Assembly (NCBI GenBank): GCA_039105265.1
Contig: JAPFFF010000006.1
Span: 620,001-684,000 of the forward strand
Direction of reading: 5' to 3'
DNA from: Tritrichomonas musculus
Taxonomy: Eukaryota; Parabasalia; Tritrichomonadida; Tritrichomonadidae
Length of the DNA: 64,000 nt
Part shown: piece after piece, positions 9,892-22,000 of the stretch
Numbering within the stretch: position 1 is the stretch's first letter
Layout of the letters: each line of letters starts with the position of its first letter
Position numbers and translations under genes: made by a program
Notes under the pieces: model-generated
Database searches by the model: none
The model's input: the letters and a program-made list of their open reading frames with translations, nothing else
What the model was told of the DNA's origin: nothing

Positions 9892-11576
9892 CAGCTGTTT
9901 CGGAAATAGATTAGAATTTTTTGGAAATAAAATAGTAACCGTTTAATTTTTTTGGAAATTAAATATTTTTTTTTGGAAAGAGGTGAGACTGCGAAATTTT
10001 AAATGAACTTTTTTAGGAATAATAATCAACAAAATTAAAAATAAATTAAAAATATAGTATTATGGTGTTGTTACCTTTTCATATCATATACTTTTTTTCA
10101 GATTTAATCAAAAAAAATTGAAATTGTATTGATATTTCAAAATGTCATAATTCCTATATTCGTCATTATTTTTTCTTTTCAACCATTAAATTGCATTTGT
10201 ATATAGATGATCTCTATTTTTTAATAAGAAAGCTATTCAATGAATGCGTTTTTGGTCAAAATTCAAAAAAATATTTTTCAATTTAAAGAGAAATTTTCTT
10301 CTATATTAAAGATCAAAGGGATAACTATAGTTCATCTCTTAACTTATCTGGTGCTGGCAAACATATCAAAATATTTTTAAAAAATTTTTTACAATTTTAG
10401 CTAGGATTGAGGTTTAATATTGAATATAATTCTATATACGTTAATGATGTAAACTTCACAAATATCTAAATAATTTCATTTGTTTTTATTTTGGTATCAA
10501 CCTCACAATAAGTATTTATTTTAATATTTATCAATAATTTACCAAAAAAATCATGCTTATAATATGATGATAGTTAGTTAAATCATAAAAAATCATTATT
10601 TGATTTATAATTCTTAGTCGAAGATTTTAATATTATATTCACATCTATATATTAAATATTGATAATTAAATTATTTATTATTTTGAGTAAATAGAATTTT
10701 TTTATTAAGATAAAATTGAAATTATAATAAGATAGAAGCTATTCAATTTTAAAAATAGATTTATAGCTAAAAATCTGAAAAAAGTATTAGTGAAATTATC
10801 ATAAATAGCATTTAATTCTGGAATAAAATAATATGTATTAATATTATTAAAAAATACCAAAAATTTTCGCAGCCTCACCTCTTTTTGGAAATAAAATAGG
10901 AACGATCATTTTATATTCAATTTTATCATACTTAAAAACAGAATTAAAAGATAGATTAAAGAAATTTTATGGCGTTTTACACATTATTATGTTAATATAT
11001 ACGCGAGTTTTGTTTTTAACTGTTCAATATGAAACATAGAGTATGTTATTGTGTTTTTAATAAGATATTACAAAAATATTGTTTTCATCCCAAATTACTC
11101 AATAAAATCTTCAATTTATTGACAATTATGCATTTTTTACGATTTTTAATATGAAAATTGATGATAATGTATATTTTGTAAAAACTCTTGCATTAATGAA
11201 AAAATCACTTTATTTATGATTATTAGTGATTATTATATCGAATTTGAAAAGAAATTTTCTTTTTGTTTTATCCAGGATATAATTTAAAAAAGATAATATG
11301 TAATCGGTGAAATATCAATTATAAAGTATCTTTTTAATAACATCTGTCAAAATATATTAAATTGGCAAAAGACTGTTTAGATGTAATTAATATTTGTTTC
11401 TGATTTAAATGTTTTTCATCAACAAAAAAACTGGAAATTGAATGCAAAATAATCGTTCACTATTTTATTTCCAAAAAAAAATATTTTATTTCCAAAAATA
11501 TTTTAGCGGTTTTATAAACCATTCAAATCATGCTATTTTATTTCCAAAAAATTCTAATCTATTTCCGAAACAGCTG
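9892..11576. mobile_element. TA-flanked inverted-repeat DNA element (outer), interrupted by a nested element
   Basis: The left end reads CAGCTGTTTCGGAAATAG and the minus strand of the right end reads the same. The match is perfect for about 44 bases and resumes in blocks over more than 100 bases, including repeated GGAAATAAAATA motifs. Both ends are bordered by TA (9890-9891 and 11577-11578), pointing to a Tc1/mariner-type target duplication. The body holds no convincing gene, so it is non-autonomous. Removing the nested insertion and one copy of its duplication leaves about 770 bases. Confidence 0.75.
9980..10881. mobile_element. Nested MITE with perfect 10-bp target duplication (Mutator-like)
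   Basis: The left end is GAGGTGAGACTGCGAAA and the minus strand of the right end is GAGGTGAGGCTGCGAAA, one mismatch in 17. TTTTTGGAAA immediately precedes it (9970-9979) and immediately follows it (10882-10891), a perfect 10-bp duplication typical of Mutator-like elements. It lies within the left terminal repeat of the outer element. The matching stretch of the outer right repeat shows the uninterrupted site. No gene is present in its 902 bases. Confidence 0.8.
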
Positions 11577-11578
11577 TA

Positions 11579-11997
11579 TTTTGGTAAAAAATGATAAAAA
11601 ATGAAAAAGCATTTTTTTAATATATTCATATTATTTTATTATTTTTTATAATAATAAATAAATATAATTCAACATAGAATTAATATTGAAAAGGAGGCGA
11701 TGCGAGGCCTAAAAGAGACCGAAAAGAACGGCACTAATAAAAAAAAAATTCATTGACAAAATGCGTTTTGCCATAAACGAATTAATATTTATATGAACTG
11801 GTATGATAAACATACGATTCATATATCATAGTCATACAATATATATTCGAATCAATGTTAACTCCTGTGCCGAATGTGCTATAATAATAAAAAAAAAATT
11901 TTTTTAACAATCACTTCTCAATGCTGAAGCAATATTATAAACTTTTATTAATAATTATATGTATAGAATTGGTATATGTATATATTTGTATATAAAT
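11579..11997. other. Gap between the inverted-repeat element and the polymerase remnant
   Basis: AT-rich, with a slightly GC-richer patch near 11692-11730 (AAGGAGGCGATGCGAGGCC). No gene recognised. It may include a boundary between inserted and fossil DNA. Confidence 0.35.
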
Positions 11998-13210
11998 TTA
12001 TTTTAAAAATTCATTGCATAGTTTTTGTGGTACCTCTTTCTTGCCTTTCATTATTGTTTGTTTTTCAATGATTTCTTTATATTCACTTGATTTGATGTTG
12101 TTCTTTTTCAATGAAACACCTTTGAGCTTTAATGAAATTGTTTTGTCATCTGTCCAAATCGTGTACATATTAGCAGCAAGTGCAACTTGATTCCTACCAA
12201 ACTTCTCAACACAACAACCGAGAATCTTTTTCTCATCATTTACATTATTGATTGAAGGATTTGGCATAAAACTATAAATGTGTTTATCATGAAATATTTT
12301 GTTTTTGATGGCATAATCAAACAACTGGTCAATCGGTTTATTCATATCACCTGCAATTGACATGTAAAGACTATCTGTATCGACCGAGTTAAAATGAAGT
12401 ACATTTGAAAAACCTCCTGTTATGTTCTCTTTCAAATTGTAGTATTCTTTTTCATCAGTTATGAGTGTAGGGAGGTGATGAAGCTTACAGAATTTCTTTA
12501 ATTGTTTTTTTGTTCTTGTTATCTTGTCGTCATCTCTTTGTCTCAAACGATTACATTCAGCACAAGCCAACAAACAATTATCAATCTGATGACCTTTATT
12601 GTTATCTATTCTGTCAAGTGTTCACCACACAAATGACATTTACCTGTGTTCATTTGAATTGTACATCTTCATGAAAGCTTCAAAATCCTTTTCACTAACA
12701 CATTTTGTTAAATCACGTTGATATTGGTTCGTTTGATTATATTTCTTATCTTGCTTTCGATAGTTATCGCATTTATTTATCCACCATTTCATTGTTGGTT
12801 AATTGTATTTGTTTTGTCGACGATTTTCTAATCGTTCTTCGGATTAAATTCTTTGTAAGCAAGTGCATATTTGATACTTGAAGCATTCTTCGACAATGAA
12901 AGATCCCAAAGCAAATCAACTTTGTATTCAGCATTCATTTGAATTAGGTTGTCAATCGGTTTAATCATCATTTCAACATCATTGTCATTGTAAGATAACA
13001 AGTAATCCCAACGTGTTGCAAACCTCTATGAATCAATCAAATATTCTTCATAATCTGCTTTTGTTAAAGGATTCTTTTGATTGAGATAACTGTGAAAATC
13101 TTCATATTCGAATGGTTCACTCTTTGATAACACTTCGTTGTAGTTCTCATTTTTGATTGCTTCATAAGGAAATACACCTTTCGAACTGTTGAGTATCCAA
13201 CCAAAATCAA
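11998..13210 (-). pseudogene. Fossil part: protein-primed B-family DNA polymerase
   Basis: Minus-strand remnants of a type B polymerase of the protein-primed class. Visible are the palm motif C (NSVDTDSLYMS), the downstream KLKGVSLKK block, and upstream pieces that read SSKGVFPYEAIKNENYNEVL and SYNDNDVEMMIKPIDNL, all typical of the polymerase domain of Polintons and relatives. A cysteine-rich HNH-like segment (ACAECNRLR) is embedded next to motif C. The gene is broken in several places. Confidence 0.65.
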
Positions 13211-13453
13211 TTCCAAATTGTTTGAGCGTCCCACCAGCAACAAATGAATAAAGAAAAAGAATTTGAAGAATATAGAAGAAAAGAATGGAAATTACAAGAT
13301 TTAAAAAGAAGAAAGAAAAAAGTAATGCTTTTTTTTTTATTTTTGAATTTCAGTTTTAGGAGATTGTAAACCAAGAATATCATCTGAAGAAGATTCTTCT
13401 TCATCATCTTTTGAAGAATCATATAGTTTTTCAGGGACTTTGAATTCATTATT

Positions 13454-13609
13454 TTAATATGTCATTTCCTGTTCAATTTCTTTATCATACATTTCTTGCA
13501 AATATTGTTTGAGTGTCATTACTTTTGGATGCTTGAAATCTTTTAACATTTCATGTGAATCAAGTTCATGGATTTTAACAATGCCCCCATCAATGTCTAT
13601 AAAGTTCAT
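13454..13609 (-). other. Small 51-codon frame at the right edge of the fossil
   Basis: Minus-strand frame starting MNFIDIDGGIVKIHELDSHE and ending in a Glu-rich helix (YDKEIEQEMTY). It lies upstream of the polymerase remnant on the same strand and is probably another element gene. No family is recognised. Confidence 0.35.
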
Positions 13610-14103
13610 GGATTATTGTAAAGGAGTTTAGTGTTTAAAAACTCTTATTATGTTTCACCTTGCTTTATTATTTGATTGAAGTAGTATTTGAGTTTTAAAA
13701 AACCTTGAGAAGGTTGTCGCAAATATTTGCAAGGTAGTACTTAGTCGTGTTGAATATACCGCCGAGTGCATTATATGAAGATTGTTTTTTATGCAGAGTA
13801 TTAGTTTTTCTGATATTCCTTTTTGTATATTTGACGATCAAGAGTTTTTTATGCAGAGAAAAACTGGGTTTTATTAAGATCTTGCTGCCAACATGGGATC
13901 CATATAGGACTTGTTTACATTATAATGCCTATATTGCCAGTAATTACCTACTTTAAACCTTTAGGGTTGACGGTAAGATTATCATTAACTACTTAAAATT
14001 CTGAAATAATATCTTCTTTCATATATTTTTTTGTCATTTTTTTAACCTAATAATTTAACCTTTTTATTTCGCCTTAATTTAAATGGTTTACAATTTTACA
14101 TAA
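13610..14103. other. Intergenic gap with a 14-base direct repeat
   Basis: Right flank of the fossil and promoter region of the next host gene. TTTTTTATGCAGAG occurs twice, at 13785-13798 and 13845-13858, 60 bases apart. A short open frame at 13747-13956 has no recognisable product and is not called. Confidence 0.4.
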
Positions 14104-15120
14104 ATGACTCAAGGTTTAAAAGAACTTCTTCCAGCAGAACAAATTACTCCAGAAATTGTCGAAGGCGCTCTTTCCTCATGGAAAAAAACAAGTCCTGCCA
14201 ACGAATTTGTTTATCATGAATATGAGAAAAAAAGTAATATAAAATCATCAAATATTATGTGTTTTTTATACACCTTAGTTTCTACACCACATTTTGTTGA
14301 ATTTTCAAAAACAGAACCTTTTGCAACTGCTGAAGATCTTCAGTTTGGTCCAGAATTATGCGGTCAAGATATTTTTGATAAATATTTACACGATACAAAT
14401 TTTGCTTCACGATTTTTCTGGCTTGTAAATCAAATTAAAAGTCAAAATCAAAACGAGAACATAAAATCAAGAGAATTTGTTAAGAATATTATCGAAGATA
14501 ACCCTTCAAATTCTCAAATTCTTTCTTTTTTGACGACTATGATTCAATATATTGATAACGCAAATTGCTGGCCATATCTCCCTCTTCCAGAAAAAGTTCC
14601 TTCTTTTTTATTTCAGAATCCACTTCGCCAATTATTTTGTAGCAGAAAATTGAATAGCGTAGAACCATTTGTCCACATTTATATACCAAATGGAACAAAA
14701 TCACTTCAAACTCTCCTTTTAGAGAGTGGGCCATTGCTCGATGCACCAAAAGCAATATGCTTTACTTGCCCCGATTCAAATAATAATGAAACATCAAATT
14801 CAAATTATCAATTAACACAGGATAAATTGGTGCCAACCCTTGGACTACCTTTAGCAGTTACTAGAGATGTTTTTGAAAAGACTTGTGAAAGGTGCTATGC
14901 ATGGGAAAAGAGCAATGTAGCTCAAGATGCCAAAGAAAAAGTACTCACAGCTTATCATGACGCTATTATTTTAGAAACATATCAATTATCTAGCTATGTT
15001 GCTGTCGATAAAGATAAAAGCTATTATGTTCTTCGTGATAATCAAACAAAATCAGACAATTCCAAATCAAAACGTCCAGATGCTGTTGTTTTAAGCGCTA
15101 TTTATTCCATTATAGAGTAA
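14104..15120 (+). CDS. Unknown 338-residue protein
   Basis: A well-formed frame beginning MTQGLKELLPAEQITPEIVE. I see no membrane segment or clear catalytic motif. It contains CFTC and CERC cysteine pairs (about residues 220 and 262). A C-terminal stretch YQLSSYVAVDKDKSYYVLRD has a faint resemblance to the end of ubiquitin-hydrolase folds, but no Cys or His box of a USP is visible. It sits about 1 kb before a genuine giant USP gene on the same strand. Likely a real host gene because of its length, codon use and clean boundaries; function unknown. Confidence 0.6.
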   Translation: MTQGLKELLPAEQITPEIVEGALSSWKKTSPANEFVYHEYEKKSNIKSSNIMCFLYTLVSTPHFVEFSKTEPFATAEDLQFGPELCGQDIFDKYLHDTNFASRFFWLVNQIKSQNQNENIKSREFVKNIIEDNPSNSQILSFLTTMIQYIDNANCWPYLPLPEKVPSFLFQNPLRQLFCSRKLNSVEPFVHIYIPNGTKSLQTLLLESGPLLDAPKAICFTCPDSNNNETSNSNYQLTQDKLVPTLGLPLAVTRDVFEKTCERCYAWEKSNVAQDAKEKVLTAYHDAIILETYQLSSYVAVDKDKSYYVLRDNQTKSDNSKSKRPDAVVLSAIYSIIE

Positions 15121-15313
15121 TTTATTATCATTTATTTATTTTTAAATAACTTTTTTCTTTACTATCACTTTTTAATTTTATTTTTTATATTCTCTCACTC
15201 TTTTAAAGACAGGAACATTTAAACAACATCTTTCGTAAAAATCATGAAATAAATAACAGTATAAGTATTTAACAAAAATAAAATAAGTAAAATATAGTAA
15301 CAAATAAAGAAAA

Positions 15314-15760
15314 TTATAAATACGATGGATCATACTCCAAAGTTATACAATCCATATGCTTCTTAATATATTCAAAATTTTCGTCAAACCATGTTAATAA
15401 TATTTCTCTTCTTCGTTTTGCTTCTCTATCTAGAGAAATTCCACTCTTTTTACTTATAACCTGAGCAATGCTTCTTAGTTCTTTCTGATTGAATTTATCC
15501 CATCCTTTCTGTTGCAATTTTTTAAAAGCTAAAGAATTTTTTATATCACAATTTCCACTCTGGCGCCGTTTTTGCAGCTTAAGTCGTTCGATTGTAGTTT
15601 GCTTATCAAGATCAACTTCCATGTTTTGAAGGCGATAATAAAGTCTTTCAAGACATCGTTGAATTTTTGGGGTAATTTGAGGCTGAATTTGAGTGAGATT
15701 GTTAATTCTTGTTAAAGATTCTTCAAGTCTATTGTTACCTGACATATTATATTTATTCAA
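15314..15760 (-). CDS. Unknown 148-residue basic protein
   Basis: A short basic, probably all-helical protein. Notable stretches are IQRCLERLYYRLQNMEVDLD (possible coiled coil) and SLDREAKRRREILLTWFDEN, a basic helix followed by aromatic residues. Two starts are possible: the first ATG, or MSGNNRLEES five residues later at 15745. It converges with the 14104 gene, with about 190 bases between the stops. I do not recognise the family. Confidence 0.5.
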   Translation of the reverse strand: MNKYNMSGNNRLEESLTRINNLTQIQPQITPKIQRCLERLYYRLQNMEVDLDKQTTIERLKLQKRRQSGNCDIKNSLAFKKLQQKGWDKFNQKELRSIAQVISKKSGISLDREAKRRREILLTWFDENFEYIKKHMDCITLEYDPSYL

Positions 15761-16099
15761 AATATTTCAAAAGAAATTGAATTTCATTTAAAAAAATGAC
15801 ATATTCATTTATCATCCATTTTTCATATAATTTCTTTTTTTAATAAGTTAATAAATAATTTAATTTTAATATATATAATGATCATATTTAAATTCATTAA
15901 AAAATAAAATTAATATTAGCAATCTGAAGAGATTTTGATAATATATTTGAAAATTTAACATATTTTAAATCTAATGTTTATTCAATTTTGTATAAACTCA
16001 ATGAAATATTCGAATAATTTCAATGAGTCATCATAAAATTTGAAAATTTGAATGGCAGTTTCGAATATTTTTTTAATTTTAAATTAGAAATATTATTAA
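15761..16099. other. Divergent promoter gap before the USP gene
   Basis: About 340 bases of AT-rich sequence between two divergent starts. No specific site recognised. Confidence 0.4.
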
Positions 16100-19000
16100 A
16101 TGAATGATAATTTAGACCCAGAATCGCTTACAACTATTCTTGGCATTTCACTCGAAGATCAAGATAATTGGGAACATCCATTAGTGCAATTTCGAAAGTT
16201 AATTTCAGGTCTCAGATCGAAGAATCCTCCAGTTCTTGATGAACCATTTACTTACCTCACTGATAATTTGGTGTTTATTAGTATGCCAAATATTGTTAGA
16301 AAATGCCTTTCCTTAACAAATTGCAATATTCAAAATTACCAATATATTATTAATTTCTTACATGAAGTTATATTACTAATTAAAGCAGTAATTGATTATC
16401 GTCAAAATTCTCAACTTGTTCCTCTCCTTTGTGAAATTCTTGACGATGCTCAAGGTTTTCATATTAGTCGTGTGAATCAAAATCAAACTAATGAACTTTG
16501 CCTTTATGTAGCAAATAATGGTATTCCAAACAGTTTAGTCAATCTATTTCCTAATCAATCCGAATTCAAAATCGAAGATTTTGTTGCGTCAATGACATTA
16601 TTTCATAGGCTTGCACGATCTCTTGGTATAGATCATGTTTTCAAAGATAAAAATCAATCTATTACAATCATATGCAATACATTAAATACATTTGCAACCG
16701 AAACAGAAGATAGGAAAATTCCTTTCAAACAAGTTCTCGATATTATTAGCCAGCTAATATCATTTGATACAGGTGAAGAAGTTCAAAATTTACTTGTTAG
16801 CATTATGATGTATTTTGTTGATAATGAAATCATTGATATTAAATTTTCAGGTATCAAATTATGCGTTACTTTATTCACTCATATTATACCAACTTCAAAA
16901 ATTTCTGAACCTCAATTCCAAAGCATTTTTTCATACATTCTATGCCAAACTAATTCTAATATTGAATCCATTACACTTTTGAAGCCTGTACTTATAAAAT
17001 TTGCAGAAAACGACTTACTTGATCCTGTATTAATCGACAGTTTTTGGGAATCAATTAATAATGTTGCTCCATCAGTTATCCAACGAGGTTATGATTTATT
17101 TTCCGATATTGCATTGAAAATAAAACCTGATTCAAAAGAAACAATTGATTACATTCTCAAAAAAGTATTAGAACAACCTAACATTGATATTTTATGCAGA
17201 TTAATTAAAGGTCCTCAATATTCAGAAGTAGCAATTAAGGAACTATCAAAATTAGCTGAAAAAGATGGTAATTTCAATGCTGTTGAAGCTCTAGTTAAAG
17301 TTTCATCCAGTGCTGATCTTTCAGACCTACTTCCTTCCATTATGGAACATATGAATAATTCTTCACTTTTGAAAAATCACATTTTATTAATTGACTCAAT
17401 TTTAATTAAGAAACCAATGACGATAGATAGCTCATTAATCATAACCAACCTTGCCCAGAACATCTCCATGTTTTCTAGTGACGAAATTGAAGAAATAATG
17501 AAAGCATTTTCTGACATTTTAATTCGAACAAATCAAAAAATACAAAAAAATGACTTATCATTACTTTTTACCAATTATCAAGATAATGATTGTTTGTTCA
17601 AGATTCTCGATTTCATTTTCACTGAGAAAGGATCATTAACAACAACTGATTCTTATTCAGTTGTGGATGAATTAATAGATCGAGCAACAACCAGCTTTAC
17701 TCTTTTCTCGATTTTAAAGCATTTTTATTTAAATGTGAACGATCAACAATTGAATGAAAAAGTTTTCCAAGCTTTATGGAAGATCATTCTTCATCCTATC
17801 AATGAAGAACAACGTAAAGCAACTTCCGAACTATTGTTAACCTTTTCAAACAATTCTATTGTTCCTTCAAAATTAGATGAATTTGTAAAACTTTGTTTAG
17901 ATGACCTTTTATCATCTGAAAATCCAAATTCAGCTATATTTATTAATGAATGCTTATCATTTGCTTCAAAATATGTTTTTCTTGAAAGCTTCAATCTTGA
18001 ACCACATCGTTTCACTGTTCCTGAAGATATGATAACTGTATCTGTTGACATATCAGGCCTTCCACCAGATAGCAATCATTTGGAATTGTCAATAAATAAC
18101 CAAAATGATGTTTCAAACTTGATTGTTGCTCTTTCGGCCAAATTAAATCGAGAAGTTACTTCAATGATTCTTTATTCAAAAGGAAAATCTGTTCCTAACA
18201 AAACAAAACTTGTTGAAACTGATTTGAAATTTGAAGTTCGTTTTCGTACTGAATATGAGAGAGTCCCACCATTCACAATTTCGAATCATCCGATATCATT
18301 ATTTAATGACGATAAATACATTCATCGAATGCTTTCATTATTAGATTCTCCAATTGGAGAAGAAGTTTATAATGTTTTAATTAACATTCCAACTCCAAAA
18401 CAATTCTCTGAATCTGCTCAAACGATGAATATTGACCCATCCAAACCTTATCTTTTCTTGTATGATCTTCATTATTTAGCGAAGCATTTGGATGAACTTC
18501 CAAACAAGAAAGATCTACAAATTAATTTTGAAAATATTATCTGTGATCATTTCGAAACAATTGTTCCTGAAGCACGTTATTTGCTTGTCCTTTTACTTGA
18601 TGAAAAAACCAAGAATGAAAAACTTGTAACAAAAGTATTGTATACTTTATGTGTGGAAAAGAAGATGTCATATTTTGTACGTATAATGAGAAGGCTGTGG
18701 GCCATTGTATCTGACTTTGAAATTGATTTACCAACCGATATTCTGTCTTCTATTATTTTTAAAGACAATCAAAAATTCAATGAATTAGCAATGAAATCAC
18801 ATTTGATACAATCACAAAAATTTGACAAAGTTTGGGAAATTTTCACCAATTGTGATGATAAAGATAAATTGAAGCATGTTAAAATATTCACAATGTTTCA
18901 AATACCTCCAGAAAAATATCAAGAAGTCTTTGATACTTTATATCCATTATTTGATTCACTTGATGAATCCATTCTTTCCATTTTTGCACAAATGTCTGAC

Positions 19001-22000
19001 AAATGGCCAGAATTTCCAGCTGACAAAATTGCGAACACCTTAATTACATCCTATATAAAATGTACTACCAAACCACAGTCAATTTCAGAGAATCCATTTA
19101 AACTAATCTTGTCAATAGCAGAGAAGAATGAAAACATGAGGACAGAAATCATTGATGCTTTTAAACAAACTATTCCTGAAGTTCTTGAATGGAATTATCA
19201 ACCAACTGATTCATTTAAATGTAATGATAGATGTGGTCTAGAAAATCTTGGTGCAACATGTTATGTCAATTCTGGATTACAACAGATATTTAATATCGAA
19301 TCATTACGTAATTTCATTGTATCGAAAAATGACTTTATAGATCAATCTATGCAATCATTACATAAATTATTTTCACAAATGCTATTCAGTCAACGAAAAT
19401 TCATTGATATGCATTCATTTGCTTCTCAATGGACTGGTTGGGATGGTGCAAGTATTGATCCAAGAGAGCAACAAGATGTGAATGACTTTTTAATGCTTCT
19501 TTTCTCCAAACTTGAAGTTTATCCAGACATCTATAGTCTTTTTAGTGGAGAAACAGAGATGCAATTCACTAATGTCAATACAAATGAAATTGTTTCTACA
19601 CAAAAAACAACTTTTAGTACATTTCCATTGATTGTTTTAGGTCAAAAAACAATCCAAGATTCAATGAAGATAGCAAACATACCAGAAATCATTGAAAATT
19701 ATAAAGTTGATGATAATAGTCCATCTATTCGTGTTAAAAGTACAAATGTTATTAATTCGTTACCACCATATTTATTTGTTCAATTAAAAAGGTTTGATTA
19801 TTCAATTGAAACACAAACAAGAATTAAAATTGATCAACGATATGAGTTTGAATTCGAATTTGATTTCAAAGATTATGTTAATTTTAGTGGAGAAACTCGA
19901 TTCAAATTGATTGGTGTAATTCTTCATCAAGGAGATGTTGATGTTGGTCATTATATATCATACACAAAAGTTGAAGATAATAAATGGCTATGTTTGAATG
20001 ATACAAGTGTAACAATTGTTAGCGATAATATAATGATGAATAATACTTATGGAAATCCAGAAGGATCAACAGGTTACATTCTTGTATATGAAAGATATGA
20101 TGCTTCTTCATTACCTAAAATTGAAATTAAAGAAGATCCAACTTTAATTGATGAAATTCAAAATGATAATTTAAGATTAATTGTAGATTCTGTTTATTTT
20201 TCACCTTATTTTGCTGATTTCGTTCAACAATTGATTCTTAATTTAGGATTTTCAAACAAAGAAGTATCATTAACTATCTTTAAATATACTTTTAATAGTC
20301 TTGTTCATTCATCATTAATTCATTCATTTAGTAAAATAATTGATGCAATTATTGCCAAAATTAAAGAATCAGAAGAAGTTTTAATGAATTTGTTTGAATT
20401 TCTTCAAGAACAAATTAATTTGGTATTAGATGTAATGATGAAATGCACAAATAAAGAAATTAAAATGAAATTCTCTGAATTGGTGCTTGAAATATTTAAA
20501 TGTCAAAAAGAAGATTCTCTCTATTTCATTTATATATCAGAAAAGTTAGATGATTGGTATCCAACAATCTTAGAAAATTGGAGGAATGGCTTTGATATCT
20601 TTAAATTATTTGTTGATTTCGCCAACATTGATCAAGATCATTTGAACTTGATTCGCGATATGGATATCATTTCAGGCGTTATTTCATTTGTTGTTAATTC
20701 ATTCCAACCTTTCGTTTCCAATAAAGATAATAAGATAACACAAAGTCGTTTCGTTAGATTAATCGATATGACTTGGATCTTTAAATTACTTGAAGCCGTT
20801 CATTATCCAATTGATGAAATAATTAAGCCATCTTTCATGAAATGGTGCATTGGAAGTGAGAAGCATTCAAAAAGTTTCCTACATTTAATTCAAAGTGAAA
20901 TTCCTCATCTTCAACAATTGGTAAGTAAATGTGGAACCAGATTATCTGAACCTTTCGTTGCAGAACTTGTTCTGAATTCGCCTGTTCCATTCAAGATTCC
21001 TAAACATTGGCTGAAAGATTATTGCTATAAAGCTGCTGATAGAAAACATATATTTCAAGCTATAACAGATGAAATTGGAACTGATATTGATCTCTTTAGG
21101 AAGTTCGCAGATCAAAGGGAACTTTTCGTTACAATTTTGTTCACAAATGAAGAAAATGTTTCAGATGATTTTATCATTTTCTTAAGAAAAATTTTGAATA
21201 AAATAATTGAAAATAATCAAAAAGAAAAGAAAAATGAAAATGAAATGTCTTTGAATGAATTCGCTTCAATTATGTTCAAGTTTGTAGAAAATGTCCCTGA
21301 AGCTTCTGGTACTTTGTATGCTTCAAATAATAATTATTTGAATAAAACTGCCCCGCCTCCTCAATATTTCCTTTGCGTCAATTATTTGACCTTCTTAGGT
21401 GAATTGGCTCCTCGAATTGATAATTTGGAAGAACAAGTTCAAGTTGTTTCTCAGGCTTTACAAAATATTGTTGCTTTTAAACCTCAACATGATGAGCATG
21501 CTGTGCTACTTTCAATCATTGGCTGCACGATGATGCGCGATGATAAGATTTCAACTATTCCTTCTCAACTTGTTCAATCAATAGAATATACATTGTCAAC
21601 AATGACAAAACCAGAACATAAACAATTACAATCTCTATTAAGAGCTCTTGTTATTGGATTGACAATTCATTACGATAAATCAAAATTAAGCACAAGTTTG
21701 ATAGTTCCTGATGAACCAGTTGCAAAATACTTATATAGAGCAGCTATGTCAAAAGATCAAAAACCTTTGAAGAAACCTTCAATTGAACTTCTCAAGATTT
21801 GCGGCAGAAGATATGCTACGGCTACAAAATCTCTCAAGTTTTTCTTCAATTATTTGGCTGAAATAGATAATATTGATATGGCAGCTGTTTATGAAATTTT
21901 GAGTGAGTATGCCCGTGATTCAATTGACTCAAATTATAAAGTTATAGAAAATAAGAAAGAAGCTTTATCTCTTCTTATAACTCAATTTTATGCAATTAAG

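Larger units (their letters stand above)
4018..13609. mobile_element. Polinton/Maverick-like element, broken fossil, interrupted by DNA transposons
   Basis: The remains fall in two blocks, about 4.0-6.65 kb and 12.0-13.6 kb. The left block has small acidic and basic proteins, a fibre-like coding part and an HNH endonuclease. The right block has a B-family DNA polymerase of the protein-primed type. This combination, in a trichomonad setting, fits a Polinton/Maverick-like element. I saw no integrase, packaging ATPase, protease or capsid part, and no terminal inverted repeats, so both ends are approximate and the family call is moderate. The element is clearly broken: several interruptions are visible, parts are missing, and a P-like DNA transposon plus an inverted-repeat element lie between its blocks. 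It is old relative to those insertions. Confidence 0.6.

Noticed and set aside
13747-13956. 69-codon hydrophobic open frame
   Set aside because: Short, in a repeat-bearing gap, with composition expected of random AT-rich DNA. A small membrane protein cannot be excluded but is not supported.
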